The notes below the pieces were generated by a model, which searched no databases, was not told the DNA's origin, and worked only from the letters and a program-made list of their open reading frames with translations. A stretch of 64,000 nucleotides of DNA from Brucella pituitosa (lineage in GTDB: Bacteria > Pseudomonadota > Alphaproteobacteria > Rhizobiales > Rhizobiaceae): assembly GCF_003049685.1 (NCBI RefSeq), contig NZ_PYSY02000002.1, positions 186,001 to 250,000 of the forward strand, given 5' to 3'. A program made the translations under genes and the position numbers. The stretch's first letter is position 1. The number at the start of each line of letters is the position of its first letter. Positions 1-9,129 of this stretch are shown here, piece after piece.

Positions 1-8
1 GAGAAGGA

Positions 9-1667
9 TCAGGCCCAGCGCCAGCTGCGGATGTTCCAGGTGTCAATGCGATTATTGATGTTGCCCTGGAAACCTTCCATGCCAGCCTTACGTCCGCGAA
101 CGGTTGCATATTGGAACATCGGCAGCATCGGGAGGTCCTTGCGGATCAGTTGCTGGATTTTCAGATAGACCGCCCGGCGCTCTTCTGGGACAAACAGTTG
201 TCCGCCTTTGTCGAGCAAGGCGTCAACTTCACTGTTGGAATAGACCCAAGTGTTCTGACCCGTACCGCCTTTTGCTGGCGAGGCTGTGGATCGGAAAAAG
301 TCAGAGCAGTCCGGATCTGGCCCTGTTAGTGGTGTTAGTCCCACCAGCACGGAATCGAATTTCGACATCATCCAGTATTCGCCCCACATGACAGCTGGGG
401 GCAGATTGCTGATGCTCATATCAATGCCGATTTCCCGGAACGATTGCTGAATGAACTGCTGAGCCTGCTCACGGAGATGATTGCCGGATGTGGTCGAATT
501 GCTGAATGCCAAGCGTACTCCGTCTTTTTCGCGGATACCGTCTGCACCTGGCTTCCAACCGGCCTGGTCGAGCAATTCCTTGGCTTTGTCTATATTGTAT
601 TCATGCGCGGGGAGATCGCCATTGTAGTAATAGGATTCCTTGGGCATGTAGGACTCGGTGACCTGGGGCAAACCGTAATAAAGCGCATCGATGATGGATG
701 TCTTGTCGAGGGCGAAATACATGGCCTCGCGAACGGCGGCATCTTTAAAAAACGGCCGGTCCATGTTAAGGGTCAGCGACTCGATGACAGCTGTTCCGAA
801 TATTTCGACATTTTTACCCGGCAGATCTTTTGCTTCTGCATAATGATCGGGTGTGATCCACTGTAGTCCTGCAACGTCGATATCACCGGTCTTGAACTGA
901 GTATACAGAACGGTCAGGTCGGGAATGTACTTGATGATGACTCGCTCCAAATATGGACCATCACCAAAATAGTCGGCATTGGCTTCTAGTTCGATATTGT
1001 CGCCAGCAACGCGGTTTTTCCATTTGAATGCGCCTGTGCCGATGGGCGCGTTGTTAAATGGAGCGGTGTTCTTGTCCACGACCCCGTCAAACGCATGCTT
1101 GGGAACGATGAAGGTCGATGCCAGAATTGCTGCATAGGGCGCGAGAGGCTTCTCCATGCGCCAGGTAATTTCGGTTGGCGATACAACGGTAAGATCACGG
1201 ATCAGTTCGTGTCCGGTACGGCGCCAGCTGCGGAAATCCTTATCCGTCAACAGTTCGAGGGTGAACTTCACATCTTCTGCAGTAAAGGGCTTGCCATCGT
1301 GCCATTTGACGTCATCACGAAGCGTGACTTTCCAGTTCAGGCCATCCGCTGAAATGCCGCCGTTTTCAACGGTCGGAACTTCCTTCGCCAGAAGCGGGTA
1401 AAATTTGCCCTCGGCGTCCACGTCGAAGAGAGCGTCAAAGACTGCAAAATGCACACCTTCATCTACTTCCACGTGAAGAAGATGTGGATTGAAGACCGTT
1501 GGCTCTTGAGAAAACCCGACGACTATCTGTCCTTTTCGGGCTTCTTGCGCCAGCGCTTTGCTGCCAAAGAGGCCGGGGGTCGCAACTGTCGCCAGTCCCG
1601 CTGCACCCAGCATCATCAGTGCTTGGCGCCGGGTCGGCCGGGTAAAACTGTTATTGTTTTCTGACAT
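9..1667 (-). CDS. ABC transporter substrate-binding protein, family 5 (peptide/opine type)
   Basis: This 552-residue periplasmic binding protein belongs to solute-binding family 5 (DppA/OppA-like), which delivers peptides, opines or other small amines to an ABC importer. The N-terminus carries a twin-arginine signal (arginines 13-14 in RPTRRQALMML, then a hydrophobic stretch ending near ALA-Q at residue 40), so export by Tat is expected. The body has the family layout, including the region around residue 95-125 with the WHDGKPFTAEDVKFT motif typical of the family. It is complete. The gene downstream on the minus strand lies outside the window, probably the cognate permeases. The next gene upstream is an FAD amine oxidase, which suggests that the ligand is an amine or amino-acid derivative; the ligand cannot be read from sequence. 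Confidence 0.9.
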   Translation of the reverse strand: MSENNNSFTRPTRRQALMMLGAAGLATVATPGLFGSKALAQEARKGQIVVGFSQEPTVFNPHLLHVEVDEGVHFAVFDALFDVDAEGKFYPLLAKEVPTVENGGISADGLNWKVTLRDDVKWHDGKPFTAEDVKFTLELLTDKDFRSWRRTGHELIRDLTVVSPTEITWRMEKPLAPYAAILASTFIVPKHAFDGVVDKNTAPFNNAPIGTGAFKWKNRVAGDNIELEANADYFGDGPYLERVIIKYIPDLTVLYTQFKTGDIDVAGLQWITPDHYAEAKDLPGKNVEIFGTAVIESLTLNMDRPFFKDAAVREAMYFALDKTSIIDALYYGLPQVTESYMPKESYYYNGDLPAHEYNIDKAKELLDQAGWKPGADGIREKDGVRLAFSNSTTSGNHLREQAQQFIQQSFREIGIDMSISNLPPAVMWGEYWMMSKFDSVLVGLTPLTGPDPDCSDFFRSTASPAKGGTGQNTWVYSNSEVDALLDKGGQLFVPEERRAVYLKIQQLIRKDLPMLPMFQYATVRGRKAGMEGFQGNINNRIDTWNIRSWRWA

Positions 1668-1761
1668 TTAATTTCCCCTTGTTTCGCCGTTCTGCCGTTA
1701 TTCTGGCGGTTTCGGCATGGTTTTCACTTGACCGTCCCTGCCCAACGGTCGGCATTCACAC

Positions 1762-3093
1762 TCAAAATCCACTGATGAGTTCGATCTTCGAACCGTCCGA
1801 GAACCGACTGAAGCGGAAGTCTTTGGCATCGACCAGATGAGGACGACCGAGCACCATGTCGGCCATCAGTTTTCCGGCCGCGGGTCCAATTCCAAAGCCG
1901 TGTCCCGAAAATCCGGTTGCGATGAAGAAGCCCGGAATCTGTTCCAGCGGAGAAATGACAGGTACAGCGTCGGGCGTGACGTCCATATATCCGGCCCAGC
2001 GTTGGGCGATCTCAGCCTTTTCGAATGCCGGGAATGCCTTTTTGACGTGGGACAGCGCATTGTCGGAAAGGCGCTGGTTGGGTTTTGGATCAAGCACGCG
2101 ATTGTATTCGAACGGACTTGGCTCATCCAAAGCCCATTTGTTGGGGAGCCGCGCCTCGTCGAGGAACCGGTAACCGAGGCGAAGATTGAGCGAGCGCCAT
2201 TCCTTCTTGAGTGCCGGAAGAAAATCCAAAGCGTATCGAAAGGATTTTGGCACGATGGGAACGACGTTTTCATGGCCCGAAGCAATGGTGTAGCCTCCGT
2301 CCTGGCGTTTACGTAACGCAAAGTGGCTGGACCAGATGGCTTGCTCGGGTCCACCTTCGATCGGCTTGGTGCGCAGGACCGAATTCATGACTTTGAGCTG
2401 CGGCAGGCTGATGCCTTTGTTGCAAAGGAAAAGATTGGACCAAGCGCCGCCGGCAAGAACAACGGCCTGACACTTGATGTAGCCGCGTTCGGTAACAACG
2501 CCGCAGATTTTGCCACCGGCGGTGTCGATGCCTCGCACGGCGCATTCGGTCATGACGTGCGCACCGCGATCACGTGCAGCTTCCGCTATCGCGGGCGCTG
2601 CCCTTTGCGGTTCAGCTCGACCATCGGCTGCCGTATAGAGCGCACCTTTGATGGAAAGCTTCGAGCCGGGGAACATCCGATCGAATTCCTGGCGTGAGAT
2701 CATGCGCGATTCAAGTTGATAGCCCTGCAGATTCTCATTCCAGCGTTCGTGCTGGGCGTAATCCTGGTCGGTTGCACAGGTAAAAACGATACCGGCACGC
2801 TTGTAACCGGTATCACGTTGGATACGTTTATCGAGCGTTTGCCAGATGCGGATGGCCTCTGCCATCAGTGGCACTTCACGCGGATCACGTCGCGATATGC
2901 GTACCCACCCCCAGTTGCGGCTTGATTGTTCGTGGCCGATGCCACCCTTTTCGCAAAGTGCGACACGCAGTCCGCTGTCGACAAGTTCAAGCGCGGTGGA
3001 AGCGCCTATAATGCCACCGCCGATGACAACGACATCGACTTCCGAAGGAAGTTCGGTATCTCCATGAAATGGAACAACAAAGGGTCCCGGCAT
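1762..3093 (-). CDS. FAD-dependent oxidoreductase, DAO family (sarcosine/glycine oxidase-like)
   Basis: The protein (443 residues) is a D-amino-acid oxidase fold flavoenzyme that oxidises secondary or primary amines. The Rossmann dinucleotide-binding motif VVVIGGGIIGAS lies near residues 21-32 and is followed by an acidic residue at the end of beta-2 (CEKGG). The C-terminal GFSGHGFGIGPAAG stretch is the usual second flavin contact of sarcosine oxidase beta/DadA relatives. It is read in the same direction as the family-5 binding protein 95 bases downstream and the MarR gene 97 bases upstream, so it may oxidise the imported compound. Exact substrate unknown. Confidence 0.85.
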   Translation of the reverse strand: MPGPFVVPFHGDTELPSEVDVVVIGGGIIGASTALELVDSGLRVALCEKGGIGHEQSSRNWGWVRISRRDPREVPLMAEAIRIWQTLDKRIQRDTGYKRAGIVFTCATDQDYAQHERWNENLQGYQLESRMISRQEFDRMFPGSKLSIKGALYTAADGRAEPQRAAPAIAEAARDRGAHVMTECAVRGIDTAGGKICGVVTERGYIKCQAVVLAGGAWSNLFLCNKGISLPQLKVMNSVLRTKPIEGGPEQAIWSSHFALRKRQDGGYTIASGHENVVPIVPKSFRYALDFLPALKKEWRSLNLRLGYRFLDEARLPNKWALDEPSPFEYNRVLDPKPNQRLSDNALSHVKKAFPAFEKAEIAQRWAGYMDVTPDAVPVISPLEQIPGFFIATGFSGHGFGIGPAAGKLMADMVLGRPHLVDAKDFRFSRFSDGSKIELISGF

Positions 3094-3190
3094 CTGAAAA
3101 CTCTCTTATGTGGGCTGTCAAATCGAACGTGGCCAATGTGCTTCTTTCTATGCACGAGCCGGTTCGTCGTTCGAGTGCGTTAAAGTGCTG

Positions 3191-3694
3191 TCACTTCCAA
3201 TTCTCGCGCAGCCGAATGTAGGCGCGCTTGAGGATGTCCATTAGGATCTTCTGCTCGTTTTCGGGAATGATCTTGAAGAAATCTTCCGACTGCTGTGTAA
3301 CGATGGTGCGCACTTTTTGCGCAAGCGCAGCACCTTTTTCAGTCGCGTAAAGTTCTTGTGCACGGCTGTCTTCTTGCGATGTTCTTCGCTCGATCAAACC
3401 CTGCTTTTCGAAATGATCAAGAATGCGCCCCATAGCGGAACGATCTTTCATCGCAAGTTCGGCTACGACAGAGGGGCGAATGCCGGGGTGACTGTCTATA
3501 AGAAAAAGTGCCGTTATTTTCCCTTTCCCTTTCGCAACCTCTAGTTTTTCAAGGCGTTCGTCAAGATCACGTGAAACAGAAGAATCTATAACGCGAATAT
3601 AAAAGCTCAGAGTATTCTCCAGAACATCGATATCAACGTGGTCTATTTCGGTTGGAGGCGCGATAACTCCTTTTGAGGTAGCCTTTTTTGCCAC
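3191..3694 (-). CDS. MarR family transcriptional regulator
   Basis: This 167-residue protein has the MarR winged-helix layout: an N-terminal helical dimerisation segment, a recognition helix around residues 80-110 (RPSVVAELAMKDRSAMGRILDHFEKQGLI), then the basic wing (ERRTSQEDSRAQELYATEKG). It is divergent from the FAD oxidase at 3983 and sits upstream of the minus-strand oxidase and binding-protein genes, so it probably controls both sides. A TATAAT-like -10 for this gene lies at 3778-3783 (read on the minus strand), between two tandem 18-bp repeats that may be its operators. The lysine-rich N-terminal tail of about 25 residues is unusual, and a later start is possible. Confidence 0.85.
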   Translation of the reverse strand: MAKKATSKGVIAPPTEIDHVDIDVLENTLSFYIRVIDSSVSRDLDERLEKLEVAKGKGKITALFLIDSHPGIRPSVVAELAMKDRSAMGRILDHFEKQGLIERRTSQEDSRAQELYATEKGAALAQKVRTIVTQQSEDFFKIIPENEQKILMDILKRAYIRLRENWK

Positions 3695-3762
3695 TCAATT
3701 CCCCAATTCTATTAATTTTCTATAGATGTTCCATTCAGTTTCCACCAGCTAATTACATTTAG

Positions 3763-3802
3763 TGGATAAATGCAACTATTATAATGGACAAACACAACTA
3801 TT
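3763..3802. promoter_or_regulatory. Tandem 18-bp repeats, probable operators between divergent genes
   Basis: TGGATAAATGCAACTATT at 3763-3780 and TGGACAAACACAACTATT at 3785-3802 agree at 15 of 18 positions, with a 22-bp period (two helical turns). They lie in the AT-rich gap between the MarR gene and the plus-strand oxidase. A minus-strand TATAAT falls between them. Binding by the MarR protein is inference. Confidence 0.55.
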
Positions 3803-3982
3803 TTTTTAAGAGTGGAGCGAGCACATAAGTTCGGAAGTGCCGTTGCGGGCCAGGCTATGTCGGTCTTGCGGCGGAATGTAAGGCTAAAAATCGCGACGAG
3901 GGGTCGCTGGAAATAACCAATAATCATCGGATCTGCCGAAGCAGGTTCTTGAAGGGCCGGTGCAGGCCGGATGGGAAACGCA

Positions 3983-5305
3983 ATGGGTAAATTCTCGCCA
4001 TTTGATACCACACTTTGGTTCGCTACAGCGGCAAGCGCTCCAACAACACAACGCTTACAAGAGCAGATTCAAGCCGATGTTTGTATTGTCGGTGCCGGCT
4101 TCACAGGTTTAACAACAGCGCTGGAGCTAGCGCGCGAAGGTATGAGTGTTGTTTTACTTGAGGCACAAGAGGCTGGCTTTGGTGGGTCGGGGCGGAATGC
4201 AGGTCACTGTACACCGACCTTCAGTTACTACAGTCTTCCCAAGCTTCGTAAGATGCTCGGTGAACCTTGGGCTGAGCGTTTGATAGAGCGGCAAACCCGT
4301 GCCAACGATCGGGTTAAACATATGATATCACGCTATAACATCGATTGCGAGTGGGTTCAGAATGGCTACGTCATGGGGGCATTGCGGCCCGGTGCAATGG
4401 CGGGAATAGAATATAAAAATCAAATCTATTCTGAAGTCGGCGCCCAGTGCCGAGTGCTGGGCAAAGACGAGATCGAGGCTATGACGGGCAGCCCGAGATT
4501 TTATGGTGGCTGGTACCACGCAGAGGGCGGGCACATGAATCCGCTATCTTATGCGAGGGGGGTGGCGAGGGCGGTGCTACAGGAGGGCGGTGGCATTTAT
4601 ACAAGTTCCGCTGTCGAAAATGTCAGTCCAAAGAATGGCAAGTGGGAGGTCAAAACCGGTGGCGGGTCAGTGATGGCCGATAAGGTCATCTTCGCAACCG
4701 GTGCCTATACTGTGGGCGGGTGGAAAAACCTAGACCGCAGTTTTCGGATCATGAAGGTCTTTGTGGCAGCCACGCAACCACTTGAGCCGGAAACACGCAG
4801 ACAGGTTCTGCCGAACAACACGACCATGCACGATGGGCGCGGCGATATTTATGTTTACAAATACAACCGAGAAGGGCGCATTGTTGCTTCGATGTTTCCG
4901 ATGGGGAAGCGCGGTGTCGATCCTGTCTATACCCGTCAGGTCATGACCGACCGCCTCAAGTTTCTGCATCCGCAAATCAAAGAGCCAATTTGCTGGGAAT
5001 ATTTCTGGTTCGGTGAGCTCGATATGCAGCAGCGAACTGTTCCGCGCCTCTACGATCTTGCGCCGGGCGTTGTCGCCTGCACCGGGCTGTCAGGACGCGG
5101 CGTACCGACTGGCTCAATGCTTGGCGGCATTCTGTCCGAATGGGCCCTGGGGAAGCCGGATCGCGAGTTGTCATTGAAGCTTGAGCCGCTGCATCGGGCA
5201 CCGTTTTATATGTCCTTCGCTCCCCAAATGCAGTTGCGCTATTTCCGGTTTAGCGACACGCGTGCCGCCCGCAAGGAAGGCGCGGTTCTTCCCCCTCATG
5301 CTTGA
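3983..5305 (+). CDS. FAD-dependent oxidoreductase (gamma-glutamylputrescine oxidase-like)
   Basis: The protein (440 residues from this start) is a DAO-fold flavin amine oxidase related to PuuB/OrdL-type enzymes. The N-terminal dinucleotide motif VCIVGAGFTGLTTALELA is followed by the segment GGSGRNAGHCTP that is characteristic of this subfamily, and the C-terminal CTGLSGRGVPTGSMLGG contacts FAD. An in-frame ATG at 3971 also exists. I chose 3983 because GGGA lies 6-7 bases upstream and homologues typically begin with M-x-KFSPFD. It forms an operon with the SDR 18 bases downstream. The pair faces away from a second flavin oxidase and a MarR gene, which suggests a small amine-catabolism locus. 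Confidence 0.85.
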   Translation: MGKFSPFDTTLWFATAASAPTTQRLQEQIQADVCIVGAGFTGLTTALELAREGMSVVLLEAQEAGFGGSGRNAGHCTPTFSYYSLPKLRKMLGEPWAERLIERQTRANDRVKHMISRYNIDCEWVQNGYVMGALRPGAMAGIEYKNQIYSEVGAQCRVLGKDEIEAMTGSPRFYGGWYHAEGGHMNPLSYARGVARAVLQEGGGIYTSSAVENVSPKNGKWEVKTGGGSVMADKVIFATGAYTVGGWKNLDRSFRIMKVFVAATQPLEPETRRQVLPNNTTMHDGRGDIYVYKYNREGRIVASMFPMGKRGVDPVYTRQVMTDRLKFLHPQIKEPICWEYFWFGELDMQQRTVPRLYDLAPGVVACTGLSGRGVPTGSMLGGILSEWALGKPDRELSLKLEPLHRAPFYMSFAPQMQLRYFRFSDTRAARKEGAVLPPHA

Positions 5306-5323
5306 GATCAAGGAAAGTACGAC

Positions 5324-6019
5324 ATGGAAAAGAAACGAACGGTTTTGATTTCCGGAGCCAATCGCGGCATCGGCGCAGCGACGGTAAAGGCGTTTCTGGC
5401 GGCTGGCTGGAATGTGTCACTTGGTATGAGAAATCCTGAGATGCCCCAATGGGCTGATGAGACCGCAGCGCACATTCACACCTATGATGCCAGTGATCCG
5501 GAAATTGCAGATTTATGGGCCAAGTCCGCCGCTGAGCGCTTTGGACGAATAGATGCGGTCGTAGCAAATGCCGGAATTATGATACGGACATCCGTCGTTG
5601 AGGCGAGCGATCAGGATTTCTCTGCTCTAATAGACGTGAATGTCAGTGCGCCGCGACGGCTCGTTAAAGCTTGCTGGAGTGAATTGGTTAAAACAGGAAC
5701 GGGAAGAGTTATTATCATTTCTTCCCTGTCAGGCAAGCGTGTGAAGTCGGCGGCCTCCGGTGCATACTCGGTTTCTAAATTTGCCGCACTTGGCTTGTCT
5801 CATGCGATACGCCATGCAGGTTTTGAACACGGGGTACGTTCGACTGCAATTTGTCCGGGACTGGTGGCGACCGACATGGGGAATGCCCTTGCAGTGAAGT
5901 CCGATGAACTAACCCGCCCGGAAGATATAGCAACTTCCATAGTGCACATCGTTGGTCTGCCAAACAGCGCAAGCGTTTCGGAGTTCTGGGTTAATTGTCT
6001 TCTTGATGAGTCTTACTGA
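5324..6019 (+). CDS. SDR family NAD(P)-dependent oxidoreductase
   Basis: This is a 231-residue classical short-chain dehydrogenase/reductase. The cofactor motif GANRGIG is at residues 11-17, NAG at 82-84, the catalytic serine at 133/134, and Tyr148 with Lys152 in AYSVSK. It probably oxidises or reduces an alcohol, aldehyde or ketone using NAD(P). It lies 18 bases behind the amine oxidase and is likely co-transcribed, so its substrate may be the aldehyde or keto product of that enzyme (inference). It is followed by a strong hairpin at 6086-6119. Confidence 0.88.
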   Translation: MEKKRTVLISGANRGIGAATVKAFLAAGWNVSLGMRNPEMPQWADETAAHIHTYDASDPEIADLWAKSAAERFGRIDAVVANAGIMIRTSVVEASDQDFSALIDVNVSAPRRLVKACWSELVKTGTGRVIIISSLSGKRVKSAASGAYSVSKFAALGLSHAIRHAGFEHGVRSTAICPGLVATDMGNALAVKSDELTRPEDIATSIVHIVGLPNSASVSEFWVNCLLDESY

Positions 6020-6085
6020 AGATCGAATATCTAAGAAAAGAATCTATATTCACGTTCAGATAAGCTTGCTTATCTGTCCCAGTCT

Positions 6086-6119
6086 CACATATGGCAAAAG
6101 TGGGGTTTTGCCATATGTG
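6086..6119. terminator. Perfect 14-bp hairpin downstream of the SDR gene
   Basis: CACATATGGCAAAA (6086-6099) and its exact reverse complement (6106-6119) are separated by six bases. The stem lies 66 bases past the SDR stop and is read after a plus-strand operon. The arms end in A4/T4, so it could terminate on either strand. Alternatively it is a dispersed palindromic repeat. Confidence 0.5.
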
Positions 6120-6907
6120 GCGCTGATCGCAGAATGTCGGCTTTGCGCCCAATGTCGGACGTTCGAGCTGTCGAAAAGTTTGCTGAAAGCGGTCGTTTCT
6201 CTTTTAATATTACTAGCGACCGCGAAGGGGTGTAAAGCGGATAGTTTGCTCTTAGCAGCCTATTCGAGAAGCGGACGTCGCTTCGCGGTCGCCGCAGTTT
6301 AAGGGCATTGCTGCAATCGGTTGCGGGTCCGCCGCAAATCACATTCCGGCTGACAGCTTTGTACCCCATAGTTGCCGGACTGTAGCGGGCGAAAAGCTCG
6401 TCGATTAAGCGGATCCGATTAATACCAAATGCAGACCTTCAGTTTTGATTGGCAATTCATCCGAAGTGAGTTGGAATGCGAAGCAGAAGTGCTCATCCGC
6501 GAACGGAAATAGAAATTGGAACGAATGAACGGGTTTTTTGGCCCCGTTAACATCGCGGGTTGTCAAGGTGATTGCCATGTCCTTTTCGGCTAAAAAGGGT
6601 TTGGATGTTCAAATACCCTTCGAAAAATTAGTTGTCGCGCCGCTGAGAATGCGAGATCTGCGAATATCGGAAAAATCACACAGAATCTTAGGTGTAGTTT
6701 GTTAAATAAATATGTAGATATATTTTAGTAATACTTAAGATAAGATTTTACTTAAAGATATTAATCCGGATTATAGGATTTCAAAGGAACGAATAGATAA
6801 ATAATTATTTAAATATACAATGAATAATAAGAATATAAACTATGACAGTTAACGTACTAATGCCCGTCTATAACAATAGCCGCCAAAGGCTATAGCTCTT
6901 GGATGCA
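6120..6907. other. Non-coding interval, no supported gene
   Basis: I see no credible gene here. A 12-bp inverted repeat (GCGACCGCGAAG at 6215-6226 and its complement at 6281-6292) flanks about 54 bases. From about 6690 to 6850 the sequence is strongly AT-rich. A minus-strand open frame over 6085-6369 has low-complexity basic composition and looks like an accidental translation of a repeat rather than a protein. Confidence 0.5.
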
Positions 6908-6940
6908 GAAAAACCGCCGACTGTCATCCAGTTGACGGCT
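6908..6940 (-). terminator. Probable terminator after the RidA/opine operon
   Basis: Read on the minus strand, GCCG and ACTG blocks pair with CGGC and CAGT blocks in an interrupted stem. A run of five T follows at 6909-6913, starting about 40 bases past the RidA stop. The stem is imperfect. Confidence 0.45.
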
Positions 6941-6978
6941 TCCTTTTTCAAAAACTCAACGAGGTTTTTTTAAGTCGA

Positions 6979-7323
6979 TTATTTGTAAGCGGAAACCACG
7001 ATTTCAATCAGCGTATCGCCACCCAGATCAGCAACGCCAACGGTTGCACGGGTTGGCAGCAGCGAAGGGTCAATCCATTCCTTCCAGACCTTATCCATTT
7101 CAGGCTTCTTGTTGAGGTCTGTTACGAAGATGGTGGCTGCCAGAAGCTTGGTCTTATCCGTGCCTGCCTGTGCCAGATAGCTGTCGAGCTTGGCGAGGAT
7201 TTCGCGGGTCTGACCAGCCATATCCAGGCTTTCGTCATCACAGGTGGTTCCACCGACATAGACAATGCCGTTGTGTTCGACGACGCGATGCATGATCGGC
7301 GTCTGAATGAAACGCTCAGCCAT
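6979..7323 (-). CDS. RidA family protein (enamine/imine deaminase)
   Basis: RidA/YjgF/UK114 proteins hydrolyse reactive enamine and imine intermediates released by PLP and flavin enzymes, giving the keto product and ammonia. The 114 residues match the family length. The substrate-binding arginine is Arg92 (PTRATVGV), and the conserved C-terminal glutamate is Glu107. It is the last gene of the minus-strand operon that encodes an opine-oxidase-like dehydrogenase and a polar amino-acid importer, which fits removal of imino products of flavin-dependent amine oxidation. It starts 12 bases after the preceding dehydrogenase subunit. Confidence 0.9.
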   Translation of the reverse strand: MAERFIQTPIMHRVVEHNGIVYVGGTTCDDESLDMAGQTREILAKLDSYLAQAGTDKTKLLAATIFVTDLNKKPEMDKVWKEWIDPSLLPTRATVGVADLGGDTLIEIVVSAYK

Positions 7324-7335
7324 AGTTTAATCCTT

Positions 7336-8827
7336 TCAGATGGTTGGAGAATTTTCCGTCTGCTCGCCGGTAACGGCGAAGACAGCATCGGGAGTTTGGG
7401 GTAGTGCTGCGATTTCGCCGAGCGGCACCGGTTTCACCGGCGCGCGTAGACGATAAAAACCGACTGTTTGAGGCGCACGTTTTTGCACCTCGGCCAGAAT
7501 TTCCGTGACGGTGGAACTGCACATGCGGCCCTGACAGGGGCCCATGCCGCAGCGAAACATGGTTTTCAGCTGGTTAGGGCCGGCAATATTACAGGCTGCC
7601 GCGTCGCGGATAGCGCCTGCGGTCACTTCTTCGCAACGGCAGACAATCGTTTCCCGATCCGTTGGTGCGCGAAATGCCTGTGCAGGCAGATAAAGCGCGT
7701 CGATAAAGGCGCGCCCGCGTTCGACGCGTCGCGCCTGCGCCTGCAGCTTTACGATTTTTGACGCCAACGATGTTGCCAGTGCCGGAAAGATATCCTGACA
7801 GGACGCGAGCGCAGCGATACGCCCGCTCTGCTCGGCAACCAATGCACCGCCAATGCCGCTGCCGTCACCAGCAATGTAGATGGCCGGTATGGACGAACGC
7901 CCGTTGCCGTCAAGTTGCGGTTGAAAACATTTCTGACCGTCGTTCCAAACCAGAGCGCAGCCGGATGCATTGGCGAGATTGTTGTTGGGGATCACACCCT
8001 GATGCAGGAAGACGCTATCGACAGCAAGCCTGTGTGTCTTGCCTTTTGCCGAAAAGCAGATCGCTTCTGCTTCGTTTTTTCCTTCAATGGCGATGTCTGT
8101 CACACCGGAATAGACCGGCACCGACTTACGCACCTTCACAAGCAGGGAAAGCCCCTTAAAAGCATAGGGCGAGAAAAGGAATGAAGGCAGGTTCGGTGCA
8201 GCTTTCACGTAATTTGCACCGGGCGTCGTATCGAGCAATGCTGCAACTTTGCCACCCGCCTGCAACAGCTGCGCGGCGAACATGTAGAGCAGCGGGCCTG
8301 TTCCTGCCAAAACCACACTTCCTTTGGGCAAGAGGCCGGAAGCCTTCAACGCAATCTGTGCTGCGCCGACGGTCATAACACCCGGCAATGTCCAGCCCCC
8401 TGACAGGCATCGGACGCTCCATGGCGCCGGTCGCGAAGATCACGCGGCGCGCTGAAACAATCCCGCTCTTGCCGCTTACCGATACGCGCAGATCAACGCC
8501 GTTGTTGTCGCCATCCTGTGGTTCCACACTCCAGACGAGGGCCTGCGGCACATAGGTGGCCTTGCTGGCGATGAGTGCTTTTAGGACTTCTTTGCCCCGC
8601 CAGTAGTCGGTGCCGAGAAACGGCCTGCGAGCAGTCGTATTGTGTTCAATGCCACGGTAAATCTGGCCGCCTGCGGCTGGGTTTTCGTCGAACAGAACCA
8701 CGTTAGCGCCAGCGGCGCATGCCTCTGCGGCGGCCGACATGCCTGCTGGCCCCGCGCCGATAATGGCAAGGTCGTAAAACGCGTCGAGCGCATGAATATC
8801 GGAAACTCTTTTGAGCATCGTTGTCAT
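7336..8827 (-). pseudogene. Opine oxidase subunit A-like FAD/NAD-binding protein, frameshifted
   Basis: Read together, the two frames give a 496-residue protein of the OoxA/NoxA/HcnB type, the pyridine-nucleotide-disulphide-fold subunit of opine and cyanide-forming amine oxidases. The N-terminal part (8827 to about 8397) has DLAIIGAGPAGMSAAAEA and ATGAMERPMPVRG. The remainder continues in another frame (PGVMTVGAAQIALKASG, a second Rossmann fold, and a C-terminal BFD-like [2Fe-2S] segment CRCEEVT...CGMGPCQGRMC). The break lies in a run of five C at 8396-8400; four C would restore one frame and give RGWTLPGVMTVG, as in relatives. Start ATG at 8827 overlaps the preceding subunit stop by four bases. 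Either a real null allele or a homopolymer error. Confidence 0.85.
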
Positions 8828-9129
8828 GGTTCCACCCGACGCGCGCCGGACTGGGAAGAAATGACCATTCCATTGGCCACAGGCGTCATACACGCCTGGC
8901 GGTTCTGCACACCATCAATGGTGACCAGACATTCAAAACAGATGCCCATCAGACAATAGGGGGCTCGCGGCTGATCACCAACAACGCTGTTTCTAAGCCG
9001 GTTGATACCCTCTCCAAGCAGCGCTGCGGCGACAGTTACATTGGCAGGTACCGTCAAGGTGCGCGCATCGAATGTAATCGTCACGGTTTCCTCTGGTGTC
9101 TCAGTTTTAAGAAACATTTTAGGAGACAT
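8824..9129 (-). CDS. (2Fe-2S)-binding protein, opine oxidase small subunit-like
   Basis: This 101-residue ferredoxin-like protein resembles the small iron-sulfur subunit of opine oxidases, hydroxyproline dehydrogenase-type complexes and HcnA. Cysteines 59, 64, 67 and 80 (APYCLMGICFECLV...QACMTPV) form the plant-type [2Fe-2S] motif. It would pass electrons between the two flavin subunits encoded on either side. The start at 9129 is chosen because GGAGG lies four to five bases upstream; a longer frame to 9174 lacks such a site. The gene overlaps the upstream flavin subunit by 11 bases and the downstream one by four, so translation is coupled. Confidence 0.88.
   Translation of the reverse strand: MSPKMFLKTETPEETVTITFDARTLTVPANVTVAAALLGEGINRLRNSVVGDQPRAPYCLMGICFECLVTIDGVQNRQACMTPVANGMVISSQSGARRVEP

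Noticed and set aside
6085..6369. A 94-codon minus-strand frame in the non-coding gap
   Set aside because: It runs through two inverted repeats and has no ribosome site; likely accidental translation of repeat DNA.
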